Shown here one piece after another: positions 18,903 through 27,277 of a DNA stretch of 64,000 bases. The notes below the pieces were generated by a model. It saw nothing but the letters and a program-made list of their open reading frames with translations. It did not search any database and was not told the DNA's origin. The position numbers and the translations under genes are program-made. Numbering within the stretch: position 1 is the stretch's first letter; every line of letters starts with the position of its first letter. The stretch spans positions 7,812,001 to 7,876,000 of the forward strand of contig NZ_CP109435.1 in NCBI RefSeq assembly GCF_036227125.1. The letters are read 5' to 3'. Origin of the DNA: Streptomyces sp. NBC_01485. Its GTDB lineage: Bacteria > Actinomycetota > Actinomycetes > Streptomycetales > Streptomycetaceae.

Positions 18903-19366
18903 GCCCGCACACCCCGACCGGCGACCCGCACGGCGAGATAGGCACCGCCTGGTCCACGCCGCGCGGCGGCCCGCACCGGCCCACCCCGCCGGACAGCAGG
19001 GTCGGCGGCGGCATCGCCTTCGCCGGCGTCCTGATGCTGTGCGGCGGCGTGCTCGCCGTCTTCCAGGGCATCGCGGCCATCGCCGAGGACGACGTCTACG
19101 CCCGCGTCGGCTCGTACGTCTACGAGCTCAGCCTCACCGGCTGGGGCTGGATCCACCTCGTCCTCGGCGCCCTCGCGGCCGCGACCGGCGCGGCCCTGCT
19201 CAAGGGCATGACCTGGGCCCGCTACACGGGCATCTTCCTCGCCGCGCTGAGCATGGTCGCCCAGTTCCTCTTCCTCCCGTACCAGCCGCTCTGGTCGATC
19301 ACCGTCATGGCGATCGACGTGTTCGTGATCTGGTCACTGGCATCGCCACGGCAGGAGACGGGGTAA
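18899..19366 (+). CDS. DUF7144-like four-helix membrane protein
   Basis: A 155-aa protein with a Pro/Gly-rich cytoplasmic N-terminus of about 40 residues and four membrane helices. The conserved stretch A-G-V-L-M-L-C-G-G ... W-G-W-I-H-L-V-L-G matches the small DUF7144 membrane family common in actinomycetes, which has no known function. Its ATG overlaps the stop of the upstream membrane-protein gene (ATGA), indicating translational coupling and a shared role at the membrane. Confidence 0.8.
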   Translation: MSPHTPTGDPHGEIGTAWSTPRGGPHRPTPPDSRVGGGIAFAGVLMLCGGVLAVFQGIAAIAEDDVYARVGSYVYELSLTGWGWIHLVLGALAAATGAALLKGMTWARYTGIFLAALSMVAQFLFLPYQPLWSITVMAIDVFVIWSLASPRQETG

Positions 19367-19465
19367 GGCAGAGGACGGGAGCGGTGCAGGTGCAGGTGCA
19401 GGACACGCGAGGTTGATGTCGGATTCTCGCTAGCACCGGGGCGAGCGCTGGTCGATGCTGGACGT

Positions 19466-20947
19466 ATGCAGAACGGGATGTACACCGACCGCGAGCGCTG
19501 TGTGCGCGCCGTGCAGTCCAAGGACGCGCGGTTCGACGGCTGGTTCTTCACGGCGGTCCTGACCACCGGAATCTACTGCCGGCCCAGTTGCCCGGTCGTG
19601 CCGCCCAAGCCGGAGAACATGGTCTTCCACCCGAGCGCCGCCGCCTGCCAGCAGGCCGGCTTCCGCGCCTGCAAGCGCTGCCGGCCCGACACCACTCCGG
19701 GTTCCCCGGAGTGGAACCAGCGCGCCGACCTGGTCGCCCGCGCCATGCGGCTGATCGCCGACGGCGTCGTCGACCGCGACGGCGTGCCCGGACTCGCCGC
19801 CCGCCTCGGCTACAGCACCCGCCAGGTCGAACGCCAACTCCTCGCCGAACTCGGCGCGGGCCCCCTCGCGTTGGCCCGAGCCCAGCGCGCCCAGACCGCC
19901 CGCCTCCTCATCGAGACGACCGAACTCCCCATGGCGGACGTCGCGTTCGCCGCCGGCTTCTCCTCCATCCGCACCTTCAACGACACCGTGCGCGAGGTCT
20001 TCGCACTCTCCCCGAGCGAACTGCGCGCCCGCGTCCCGCAGAAGAACGCCCCGGCGACGCCGGGCACCCTCCAGTTGAGGCTGCCGTTCCGCGCCCCCCT
20101 CAACCCCGACAACCTCTTCGGGCACCTCGCCGCGACCGGCGTACCGGGCGTGGAGGAGTGGCGGGACGGCGCGTTCCGGCGCACGCTGCGGCTGCCGTAC
20201 GGGCACGGCATCGTGGCGCTCACCCCGAACCCCGACCACATCGGCTGCCGACTCACCCTCAGCGACCTGCGCGATCTCACCGTCGCCATCAGCCGCTGCC
20301 GGCGCATGCTCGACCTGGACGCCGACCCGGTCGCCGTCGACGACCAACTGCGCACCGACCCGCTGCTCGCGCCCCTGGTCGACAAGGTCCCCGGCCGCCG
20401 GGTCCCGCGCACGGTCGACGAGGCGGAGTTCGCCGTACGCGCCGTGCTGGGCCAGCAGGTCTCCACGGCCGCCGCCCGCACCCACGCGGCCCGCCTGGTC
20501 ACCGCGTACGGCGACCCGGTCGACGACCCCGAAGGCGGCCTCACCCACCTCTTCCCGACCCCCGAGGCGCTCGCCGCCGTCGACCCCGAGCACCTGGCGA
20601 TGCCCCGCACGCGTCGCACCACCTTCACCACCCTGGTCGGCCAACTCGCCGACGGCACACTCCACTTGGGTGTGGAGAGCGACTGGTCCGAGGCCCGCGC
20701 CCGGCTCCTCGCACTGCCCGGCTTCGGCCCGTGGACGGTCGACGTCATCGCGATGCGCGCCCTCGGCGACCCCGACGCGTTCCTCCCCACCGACCTCGGA
20801 ATCCGGCGCGCGGCCCAGGAGTTGGGCCTGCCCTCCACCCCGGCGGCGCTCACCGCCCGCGCGGCGGCCTGGCGCCCCTGGCGCGCGTACGCCGTCCAGT
20901 ACCTCTGGGCGACCGACAGCCACCCGATCAACTTCCTTCCTGTATAG
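19466..20947 (+). CDS. alkA: Ada-like regulator fused to AlkA 3-methyladenine DNA glycosylase
   Basis: A 493-aa repair and regulatory fusion. The N-terminal Ada domain has four zinc cysteines at 38, 42, 69 and 72, the same positions as in E. coli Ada, which supports the ATG at 19466. In Ada, Cys38 accepts a methyl group from DNA phosphotriesters and turns the protein into an activator. An AraC-type helix-turn-helix follows (about 85-185), then an AlkA N-terminal domain and an HhH-GPD glycosylase with L-P-G-F-G-P-W-T and probable catalytic Asp443 (F-L-P-T-D-L). It should sense methylation damage and excise alkylated bases. It lacks the O6-methyltransferase domain, which is supplied by the next gene 9 nt downstream. 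Confidence 0.93.
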   Translation: MQNGMYTDRERCVRAVQSKDARFDGWFFTAVLTTGIYCRPSCPVVPPKPENMVFHPSAAACQQAGFRACKRCRPDTTPGSPEWNQRADLVARAMRLIADGVVDRDGVPGLAARLGYSTRQVERQLLAELGAGPLALARAQRAQTARLLIETTELPMADVAFAAGFSSIRTFNDTVREVFALSPSELRARVPQKNAPATPGTLQLRLPFRAPLNPDNLFGHLAATGVPGVEEWRDGAFRRTLRLPYGHGIVALTPNPDHIGCRLTLSDLRDLTVAISRCRRMLDLDADPVAVDDQLRTDPLLAPLVDKVPGRRVPRTVDEAEFAVRAVLGQQVSTAAARTHAARLVTAYGDPVDDPEGGLTHLFPTPEALAAVDPEHLAMPRTRRTTFTTLVGQLADGTLHLGVESDWSEARARLLALPGFGPWTVDVIAMRALGDPDAFLPTDLGIRRAAQELGLPSTPAALTARAAAWRPWRAYAVQYLWATDSHPINFLPV

Positions 20948-20956
20948 GGACGTTCA

Positions 20957-21454
20957 ATGAACCAGCACACGATCGTCGACAGCCCGTACGGCCCCCTCAC
21001 CCTCGTCGCCGACGACGGCGTCCTGTGCGGCCTCTACATGACCGAACAGCGCCACCGCCCACCCGAGAAGAACTTCGGCCCCCGCGACGACACCCTGTTC
21101 GCCGACACCGAGGACCAGTTGAAGGCCTATTTCGCAGGCGAACTGACGGAGTTCACTCTCGAACTCCGCCTGCACGGCACCCCGTTCCAGCGCACCGTCT
21201 GGGCCGAACTGCGCAAGATCCCCTACGGCGAGACCCGCACCTACGGCGAACTCGCCGAAGCCCTGGGCAACCCGGCCGCCTCCCGCGCGGTGGGCCTCGC
21301 CAACGGCAAGAACCCCATCGGCATCATCGTCCCCTGCCACCGCGTGATCGGCGCCGGCGGCGGCCTCACCGGCTACGGCGGCGGCCTGCCCCGCAAACAA
21401 CGCCTGCTGGACTTCGAGAGCGGCACGACCCCCGGCGAAACGACCCTGTTCTAG
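20957..21454 (+). CDS. ogt: methylated-DNA-protein-cysteine methyltransferase
   Basis: A 165-aa suicide enzyme that transfers methyl groups from O6-methylguanine to its own cysteine. Cys127 lies in the invariant P-C-H-R-V motif; the DNA-binding helix with R-A-V-G-L-A-N and the Y-G-E-T-R-T-Y-G-E-L segment are typical. It starts 9 nt after the Ada/AlkA gene, so the two form an adaptive-response operon probably activated by the methylated Ada domain. Confidence 0.95.
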   Translation: MNQHTIVDSPYGPLTLVADDGVLCGLYMTEQRHRPPEKNFGPRDDTLFADTEDQLKAYFAGELTEFTLELRLHGTPFQRTVWAELRKIPYGETRTYGELAEALGNPAASRAVGLANGKNPIGIIVPCHRVIGAGGGLTGYGGGLPRKQRLLDFESGTTPGETTLF

Positions 21455-21506
21455 CGCCAGTTGAAGAGAACCCGGATCGGATCTGGACCCAGACCCAGAC
21501 CCAGAC

Positions 21507-22244
21507 CTATACCGCGCTGGATTCTGCCAGCTCCCGCAGCAGCCTCGGCAGCGCCGTCCCGATCGGCTCCCTGACGACCTCGTCGGCGAGTTCGTCGTAC
21601 GGCGTCGGCTCGGCGTTGACGATGACCAGCCGGGCCCCGTGGTCGGCGGCGACGCCGGCCAGCCCGGCGGCGGGCTGCACCCTAAGGCTCGTGCCGACGG
21701 CGACGAAGACCTGGCAGGCCTTGGTGATGGTGACGGCCTCGCCCAGCACCACCGGGTCGAGCCGCTCGCCGAACATCACGGTGGCCGACTTCAGGATCCC
21801 GCCGCACCCCCGGCACGGCGGATCCTCCTCACCTGCCTCGACCCGCGCGAGCGCCTCCGCCATCGGCCCCCTGGCATGACACTTCGTACACACCACGCTC
21901 CGCACGGTGCCGTGCAGTTCGAGCACCTTGCGCACGGGCATCCCGGCGAGCTGGTGCAGCCCGTCCACGTTCTGCGTGATCACCCGCACCGGCACCCCGG
22001 CCCGCTCCAGCCCGGCCACCGCCCGATGCGCCACGTTCGGCTCGGCAGCCAGCGCCCGATTACGCCGCCGCGACTGCCACGCCCGACGCCGGATCTCCGG
22101 ATCACCCATGTAGTACTCGTACGTGACGAGCTTCTCCGCCTCCGGATCCCGCCGCCACAACCCGTTCGGCCCACGGTAGTCGGGGATGCCTGAGTCGGTG
22201 GAGATCCCGGCCCCGCTGAGGATGGCGACGAGTGGCTTGCTCAT
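21507..22244 (-). CDS. Sir2-family NAD-dependent protein deacylase
   Basis: A 245-aa sirtuin. It shows the G-A-G-I-S NAD-binding motif at 11-15, T-Q-N-V-D-G-L-H at 90-97, catalytic His111 in L-E-L-H-G, a four-cysteine zinc site (119, 122, 144, 147) and V-G-T-S-L. Such enzymes remove acetyl or other acyl groups from lysines, for example on acyl-CoA synthetases, releasing O-acetyl-ADP-ribose. The ATG at 22244 opens exactly on the catalytic core. It follows the Nudix gene by 80 nt on the same strand; a Nudix hydrolase acting on ADP-ribose products would fit, but this is inference. A 6-bp CCAGAC repeat lies beside its stop. Confidence 0.92.
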   Translation of the reverse strand: MSKPLVAILSGAGISTDSGIPDYRGPNGLWRRDPEAEKLVTYEYYMGDPEIRRRAWQSRRRNRALAAEPNVAHRAVAGLERAGVPVRVITQNVDGLHQLAGMPVRKVLELHGTVRSVVCTKCHARGPMAEALARVEAGEEDPPCRGCGGILKSATVMFGERLDPVVLGEAVTITKACQVFVAVGTSLRVQPAAGLAGVAADHGARLVIVNAEPTPYDELADEVVREPIGTALPRLLRELAESSAV

Positions 22245-22324
22245 GCGTTCGAGCGTAAGTCGGGGGATCCGGGCACCGCGAGCGGATATCGCGGCGCTCC
22301 GCCCGGGGTACGTCGGTCCGGCGG

Positions 22325-22828
22325 TCAGCCCACCCTGCGGCCGTTCTCGAGTTCGGCCGTCACCGTGCCGTCCGCCAGGGCGTCCAGCGCGGCCAGGACC
22401 CGGTGGCCCAGTGAGCCCAGCAGGTGGTCGGTGAGCTCCTCGCGCGGGACCAGCCGCCAGGACAGCAGCTCCGTCTCCTGCAGCCGGATCGCCTCGAAGT
22501 CGTCCTCGCCGAGGACCCCGCCGTCGTACACGTACGCCACCAGCGGCGGCCGGCCCGGGCCGACCGCCCAGTCCACCGCGAGCAGCCGCCCGAGCTCGCG
22601 GTCGAGACCGATCTCCTCGAGCGTCTCGCGGCGCGCGCCCTGCCGCGGGCTCTCGCCGTCGCCGGACTCGATCGTGCCGCCCGGAAGCGCCCAGCCCGCA
22701 CGGTAGTTGGGCTCGACCAGCAGGACCCGCCCCGCGGCGTCCCGGAAGATCGCGGCGGCCCCCGCCAGGACCTTGGGCAGGGAGGCGATGTACGCGGCGA
22801 ATTCGGGCGTCGTGTGGGAGGTACTCAT
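22325..22828 (-). CDS. Nudix hydrolase
   Basis: A 167-aa Nudix pyrophosphohydrolase. The Nudix box is present (W-A-L-P-G-G-T ... R-R-E-T-L-E-E-I-G-L), but there are two extra residues between the leading Gly and the first Glu compared with G-x5-E-x7-R-E-U-x-E-E-x-G-U. The catalytic R-E-x-x-E-E core is intact. Substrate is unknown; nucleoside diphosphate derivatives are typical. The ATG at 22828 lacks a ribosome site but follows TACCCT by 6 nt, suggesting leaderless expression. Confidence 0.88.
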   Translation of the reverse strand: MSTSHTTPEFAAYIASLPKVLAGAAAIFRDAAGRVLLVEPNYRAGWALPGGTIESGDGESPRQGARRETLEEIGLDRELGRLLAVDWAVGPGRPPLVAYVYDGGVLGEDDFEAIRLQETELLSWRLVPREELTDHLLGSLGHRVLAALDALADGTVTAELENGRRVG

Positions 22829-22834
22829 CCGGAA

Positions 22835-22840
22835 AGGGTA
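22835..22840 (-). promoter_or_regulatory. -10 box TACCCT of a probable leaderless Nudix mRNA
   Basis: TACCCT fits the TANNNT -10 consensus and ends 6 nt before the ATG, so transcription would start at or next to the start codon. No purine-rich ribosome site is present. A -35 box is not evident. Confidence 0.45.
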
Positions 22841-23042
22841 AGTGGTGGTTCGTCGGGCTTGAGGCCGGCCATGACGTTGCGGCAGGCGGCCCGCCCGGCG
22901 GCTCACAGCCGTCGCTCAGGCTTGTTCCAGGTTCCGGGCACCGCATCGCACCGCATGACGGCGGGGGTGTCCTGCGGTTAAGGTCGCAGCGGCGCGACTG
23001 GCCCCGACATGCGCGGGGCCCGGAGAGCAAGGGGATGGCAAG

Positions 23043-24194
23043 GTGGCGGACGTTGCAGCGCGGGGCACCCGACGGGTGCTCGTGGCCGCGGACAAGTTCA
23101 AGGGCTCGCTGACGGCCGTGGAGGTCGCCGAGCGGGTGACGGCCGGGTTGCGCCGGGTCGTACCGGACGTCGAGGTGGAGGCCCTGCCCGTCGCCGACGG
23201 CGGTGACGGGACGGTCGCCGCGGCGGTCGCGGCCGGGTTCGAACGCCGGGAGGTACGGGTCGCCGGCCCCCTCGGGCACGAGATCACCGCGGCCTTCGCG
23301 GTGCGCGGCGACACCGCGGTCGTGGAGATGGCCGAGGCGAGCGGGCTGCAGCGGCTCCCGGCCGGCGTGTTCGCACCGCTCACGGCGTCGACGTACGGCT
23401 CCGGGGAGCTGCTGCGGGCCGCGCTGGACGCGGGCGTGCGCACGATCGTGTTCGGGGTCGGCGGCAGCGCCACCACGGACGGCGGCGCGGGCATGCTGTC
23501 CGCGCTCGGCGCGCGGTTCCTGGACGAGGACGGCGAGCCGGTGGCACCGGGCGGCGGCGGCCTCGCCGAGCTGGCCCGCGCCGACCTGTCGGAGCTGGAC
23601 CCGCGCCTCGCCTCCGTCGAACTGGTCCTGGCGAGCGACGTCGACAACCCGCTGACCGGCCCGAAGGGCGCACCGGCGGTGTACGGGCCGCAGAAGGGCG
23701 CCTCGCCGGACGACGTCGTCGTACTGGACGCGGCGCTCGCGCACTACGCGAAGGTGCTGGAGACGGAGGTCGGGCCGAAGGCCGCGCAGTACGCGGTCGC
23801 GCCCGGCGCGGGCGCGGCGGGCGGCATCGGCTACGGCGCGCTGCTCGTCGGCGCCCGCTTCCGCGCCGGGATCGAGGTCATGCTCGACGTGCTGGGCTTC
23901 GCGCCCGCGCTCGAACGCGCGGAGCTGGTGATCACCGGCGAGGGTTCGCTCGACGAGCAGACCCTGCACGGCAAGGCCCCCGCGGGCGTCGCCGCGGCGG
24001 CCCGGGCGGCCGGCAAGGAGGTCGTCGCCGTGTGCGGCCGCCTCGCCCTGCCGCCGGCCGAACTGGGCCGGGCCGGCATCCGCCGGGCGTACCCGCTGAC
24101 CGACGTCGAGCCGGACGTGGGCAAGTGCATCTCGGACGCCGGCCCGATCCTGGAACGGGTCGCGGAGCGGATCGGCCGGGACTTCCTGCTCTGA
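23043..24194 (+). CDS. glycerate kinase
   Basis: A 383-aa GarK/GlxK-type kinase that phosphorylates D-glycerate. It opens with V-L-V-A-A-D-K-F-K-G-S-L and carries the family signatures V-A-D-G-G-D-G-T, G-V-G-G-S-A-T-T-D-G-G-A-G and T-G-E-G-S-L-D-E-Q-T. The GTG at 23043 has GGGGA about 8 nt upstream. It is divergent from the Nudix gene and convergent with the downstream hydrolase gene, with only 13 nt between the two stops. It feeds glycerate from glyoxylate or serine breakdown into glycolysis, and glyoxylate is a product of the ethylmalonyl-CoA pathway nearby. Confidence 0.93.
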   Translation: MADVAARGTRRVLVAADKFKGSLTAVEVAERVTAGLRRVVPDVEVEALPVADGGDGTVAAAVAAGFERREVRVAGPLGHEITAAFAVRGDTAVVEMAEASGLQRLPAGVFAPLTASTYGSGELLRAALDAGVRTIVFGVGGSATTDGGAGMLSALGARFLDEDGEPVAPGGGGLAELARADLSELDPRLASVELVLASDVDNPLTGPKGAPAVYGPQKGASPDDVVVLDAALAHYAKVLETEVGPKAAQYAVAPGAGAAGGIGYGALLVGARFRAGIEVMLDVLGFAPALERAELVITGEGSLDEQTLHGKAPAGVAAAARAAGKEVVAVCGRLALPPAELGRAGIRRAYPLTDVEPDVGKCISDAGPILERVAERIGRDFLL

Positions 24195-24207
24195 GCCCTA
24201 CGAGGCC

Positions 24208-25434
24208 CTATATGGGGAACAGGGCGCCGTCGTCGTCCCGGTAGTAGCTGCCGCTCGTCAGGCCCTCGATCTTGCCCTTGTCGAGCCAGTGCCTCGCGAA
24301 GCGCTGCACGACCTTGGAGTTGCGCTCCCAGGGCACGGAGTGTCCCGCGCCGGCCAGCTTGAACATCAGCTTGTGCGGTCCCTTGACGGCCTCGTAGAGG
24401 TCCGTGGTGGAGAAGTGCAGGACCGGAGGGAGCGTCGCCGAGGTGTTGGCCTGCGTGTCCTGCTCGCCGTAGAGGATGAGCACGGGGACCCGGTCACCGA
24501 GTACGTAGGTGCTTCCCGGGTCCTTCTGCGGGACGGTCTGGTTGTTCCAGCCCCACCAGTAGGTGTTCCGGTACCGCAGGATCCCCTCGAACACGCCTGG
24601 TGACAGCTCGGTGCCCCACTTGCTGCCGACGGGGTCGTTCTCCATGAGGGAGGCCCACACCTTGTCCTCGATGCCTGGCTCGCGCTGCAGCGGGCTGGCC
24701 TGCTCCTTGTCCCAGCCGGCCGTGAAGCCGGTCTTGCTGCCGACGTTCATCGGGAAGCCGAACGTGACAGCCGGCAGGGACATGGGCAGGGTCGAGGCCT
24801 CCGGCGGGCGCCCGAAGGGATCCGCGGGGTTCGTGGACCAGCGGCCCTGCGGCGGGAAGATCGGCGCGAGCAGGAGCAGGTTCCGGACGTCGCCGGGGTG
24901 CTGGAGCGTGTAGGGGCCCATGACGAACGCCGCGGCGGACCAGCCGATGAAGTCGATCGGATGGTTCCTGCCGGGCAGCCCCCTGATGAACTTGACGACG
25001 GTGTTCAGCTCCGCCCACTCGCTCTCGGAGTTGCCCAGCTGGTGCGGGTAGGGAGGTGCGCACGTGGCGGAGAGGGGGTTCGGGATCAGGATGTTCTGTT
25101 GCGCCGGGTTGGCGTTGCACGGCGCGTCCATCTGCGGGCGTGGCGAGCGTCCGCTTCCCTGAAGGTCCATGAGGAACACGTCGTAGCCGTCGTCGGCCAG
25201 GTCCTGCGCCCAGCTGTACCGGGTCGCGGAGCCACCGGACCCCGGGGGGAGCAAGAGGTCGAACCCCGTGACCACTGGCACGCTTCTGCCGTGGAGCATC
25301 AGGACCGGTTGGGGTGTGTGGCCTGGCTTGGTGCCGTCGTACTCACGGACGAACAGCTTCACGCCGGCGCCCGAGTTCGCCGGGATCGTCGAGGTGTGCG
25401 GGACGAAGTGGTCCGTGGGGGTGTGTGCGGGCAT
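24208..25434 (-). CDS. alpha/beta hydrolase, unknown substrate
   Basis: A 408-aa alpha/beta-hydrolase. The oxyanion H-G segment (L-M-L-H-G), the nucleophile elbow G-W-S-A-A, an acid in Y-G-E-Q-D-T and a histidine in G-A-G-H-S-V give a complete triad. A lid-like insertion of about 150 residues rich in Pro, Trp and Asn lies between strands. No signal peptide is visible. The ATG at 25434 has GGAGGG 5 nt upstream; longer frames to 26337 are antisense to pssA. It resembles polyester- or lipid-acting hydrolases only in general fold. A perfect terminator separates it from pssA, so it has its own promoter. Confidence 0.8.
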   Translation of the reverse strand: MPAHTPTDHFVPHTSTIPANSGAGVKLFVREYDGTKPGHTPQPVLMLHGRSVPVVTGFDLLLPPGSGGSATRYSWAQDLADDGYDVFLMDLQGSGRSPRPQMDAPCNANPAQQNILIPNPLSATCAPPYPHQLGNSESEWAELNTVVKFIRGLPGRNHPIDFIGWSAAAFVMGPYTLQHPGDVRNLLLLAPIFPPQGRWSTNPADPFGRPPEASTLPMSLPAVTFGFPMNVGSKTGFTAGWDKEQASPLQREPGIEDKVWASLMENDPVGSKWGTELSPGVFEGILRYRNTYWWGWNNQTVPQKDPGSTYVLGDRVPVLILYGEQDTQANTSATLPPVLHFSTTDLYEAVKGPHKLMFKLAGAGHSVPWERNSKVVQRFARHWLDKGKIEGLTSGSYYRDDDGALFPI

Positions 25435-25543
25435 GGTCGCCCTCCGATCCATCGAACGGGACGAATCCCTCTGAATCCCCCTGATTCCACCGTCCTCTTC
25501 TTCCCGGCCCCCTGCAAATGGGCGTAGGGGAAAGGTAGTTGCC

Positions 25544-25599
25544 CCGTCAAACGGGTGTGGCCCGAGCCGTTGAAGGCTCGGGCCACACCCGTTTGACGG
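25544..25599 (-). terminator. strong perfect terminator downstream of pssA
   Basis: A 25-bp perfectly paired stem around the 6-nt loop GTTGAA. Left arm 25544-25568 and right arm 25575-25599 contain AAACGGGTGTGGCCCGAGCC and its complement. It lies 12 nt past the pssA stop and upstream of the hydrolase gene, ending the psd-pssA transcript. It is the longest perfect hairpin in the window. Confidence 0.9.
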
Positions 25600-25610
25600 T
25601 GAGGTGACGG

Positions 25611-26465
25611 TCAGGGCAGCTGGGCTGCCCGTGCCTCGCGGCGGTTGTCGCGGAAGTTGTTCACCCGGCGGGCCGTGGCGAACAGCGGGATGACCGCGCC
25701 CATGACCAGTTGCAGCGCGCAGCCGGTCTGGAGCAGGAGCTGACCGCTCGGGGCGTCGAACGCCCAGGCCGCCAGCATGCCCATCGACAGCACGATCCAG
25801 GCGAGCATCGCACCGGCGAGGCGGCCCCGCGGCTTCGGGTACTCGACCCGGCTCACCATCAGCCAGGCGGTGCCCAGGATGGCCATGAGCGTCGCCGCGA
25901 AGGGCAGCTCGAGGAGCACGATCGAGACGACCGTCAGCGCGCCGAACGGTGACGGCATGCCCTGGAAGGTGCCGTCCTTGACGGTGACGCACGAGAATCT
26001 CGCGAGCCTCAGCACCACCGCGAGCAGTACGACGATCGCGCCGACCGCCGCCACCCGCTGGTGTGCGTCGTCGGCGACCATGCCGTAGACCAGGACGAAG
26101 TACGCCGGGGCCAGACCGAAGCTGATCAGGTCCGAGAGGTTGTCCAGCTCCGCGCCCATCGGGGAGGAGCGCAGCTTGCGGGCGACCAGGCCGTCGAAGA
26201 GGTCGAAGACCGCCGCGCAGAGCATCAGGATGACCGCCGTGGCCGCGCTGTGGCGGGCCATGCCGGATTCCTGGCTGCCGGTGAGGTGCGGGATCAGGAT
26301 CCCGGTGGTGGTGAAGTACACCGCCATGAAGCCGCACGTGGCGTTGCCGAGGGTGAGGGTGTCCGCTATCGACAGGCGGAGAGAGAGGGGCATCTCCTCC
26401 TCTTCGTCCACCTCGTCGGCCTCGGGCACCCAGCCCGCCTGGGTCTCAGGGTCAATCACGGTCAA
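25611..26465 (-). CDS. pssA: CDP-diacylglycerol-serine O-phosphatidyltransferase
   Basis: A 284-aa integral membrane enzyme making phosphatidylserine from CDP-diacylglycerol and serine. It contains the CDP-alcohol phosphotransferase motif D-G-x2-A-R-x8-G-x3-D-x3-D (F-D-G-L-V-A-R ... G-A-E-L-D-N-L-S-D) and about seven to eight membrane helices. A TTG start at 26465 fits a GGGGGTG motif 9 nt upstream inside psd; a GTG two codons later is an alternative. It overlaps psd by 14 bp, so the product is handed to the decarboxylase for phosphatidylethanolamine synthesis. Confidence 0.93.
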   Translation of the reverse strand: MTVIDPETQAGWVPEADEVDEEEEMPLSLRLSIADTLTLGNATCGFMAVYFTTTGILIPHLTGSQESGMARHSAATAVILMLCAAVFDLFDGLVARKLRSSPMGAELDNLSDLISFGLAPAYFVLVYGMVADDAHQRVAAVGAIVVLLAVVLRLARFSCVTVKDGTFQGMPSPFGALTVVSIVLLELPFAATLMAILGTAWLMVSRVEYPKPRGRLAGAMLAWIVLSMGMLAAWAFDAPSGQLLLQTGCALQLVMGAVIPLFATARRVNNFRDNRREARAAQLP

Positions 26466-27108
26466 TGCGAGTCACCCCCGCCACTGTCTTCTGCCCCACC
26501 TCGACCGCGACGTCCACACCCTCGGGGAGGTAGATGTCGACACGTGAGCCGAAGCGGATCAGGCCGACGCGCTCGCCCTGCTCGACCTTCGTGCCCTCGG
26601 GGATGTAGGGGACGATGCGGCGGGCGACGGCTCCGGCGATCTGGATCATCTCGATGTCACCGAGCTCGGTGTCGAAGTGCCAGACGACGCGCTCGTTGTT
26701 CTCGCTCTCCTTGTTGAACGCCGGCACGAACCCGCCGGGGATGTGCTCGACCGACGTCACGGTGCCGGCCAGCGGCGCGCGGTTGACGTGGACGTTGAGC
26801 GGGCTCATGAAGATCGCGACCCGGGTGCGCCCGTCCTTCCACGGCATGATGCTCTGCACCACACCGTCGGCGGGGGAGATGACCCGGCCCGAGGCGATCT
26901 CGCGCTCGGGGTCGCGGAAGAACCACAGCATGCCCGCCGCGAGAGCGGTGGCGGGCACGGCGACGGCCTTGGCGACGCCCGAGTGGCGGGCGCGCAGCAG
27001 GCTGACGGCTGCGGTGGCGACGGTCGGCAGAAGCCACGGCGATGCTCCGCGCGCGAGGCGTGCGCCTACCAGGCTGTCGCGGTGTGCAGAGGTTTGGCTG
27101 TGGGGCAT
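26452..27108 (-). CDS. psd: phosphatidylserine decarboxylase proenzyme
   Basis: A 218-aa decarboxylase of the short archaeal-type class, making phosphatidylethanolamine. The family's self-cleavage site is G-S, here in R-F-G-S-R-V-D-I-Y-L-P, where Ser becomes the pyruvoyl group. A hydrophobic N-terminal segment (V-A-V-P-A-T-A-L-A-A-G-M-L-W-F-F) anchors it, followed by the R-D-P-E-R family motif, H-V-N-R and E-N-N-E-R. The ATG at 27108 has GAAGG 7 nt upstream; the frame continues to 27318 without support. A hairpin separates it from the acyl-CoA dehydrogenase gene, so psd-pssA may have its own promoter. Confidence 0.94.
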   Translation of the reverse strand: MPHSQTSAHRDSLVGARLARGASPWLLPTVATAAVSLLRARHSGVAKAVAVPATALAAGMLWFFRDPEREIASGRVISPADGVVQSIMPWKDGRTRVAIFMSPLNVHVNRAPLAGTVTSVEHIPGGFVPAFNKESENNERVVWHFDTELGDIEMIQIAGAVARRIVPYIPEGTKVEQGERVGLIRFGSRVDIYLPEGVDVAVEVGQKTVAGVTRIDRD

Positions 27109-27226
27109 GGATGACCTTCGTAGCGGACGATGCCGCGCTTCGACGGGGGACGGCGGCTTTCCGCGATGGTAGCGGTTCGTGGCCGCAACTGGGTAAGCCA
27201 GGAAGCCGAGTCGACGGCTGACGGAA

Positions 27227-27269
27227 GTTGACGGGGTGTGATCTTCTTCTCGAAGAAAACACCCCCAAC
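27227..27269 (-). terminator. nested hairpin between the acyl-CoA dehydrogenase gene and psd
   Basis: GTTG and GGGGTGT on the left pair with ACACCCC and CAAC on the right (2-nt bulge), enclosing a second perfect stem TTCTTC/GAAGAA. It starts 8 nt after the dehydrogenase stop, so it probably ends the ethylmalonyl-CoA transcript, though read-through into psd is possible. Confidence 0.6.
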
Positions 27270-27277
27270 TTGGACAA

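Noticed and set aside
22245..23969. Fusion of the sirtuin frame with upstream sequence (820-aa frame)
   Set aside because: The upstream part is antisense or out of frame to the Nudix and glycerate kinase genes; the ATG at 22244 starts the catalytic core.
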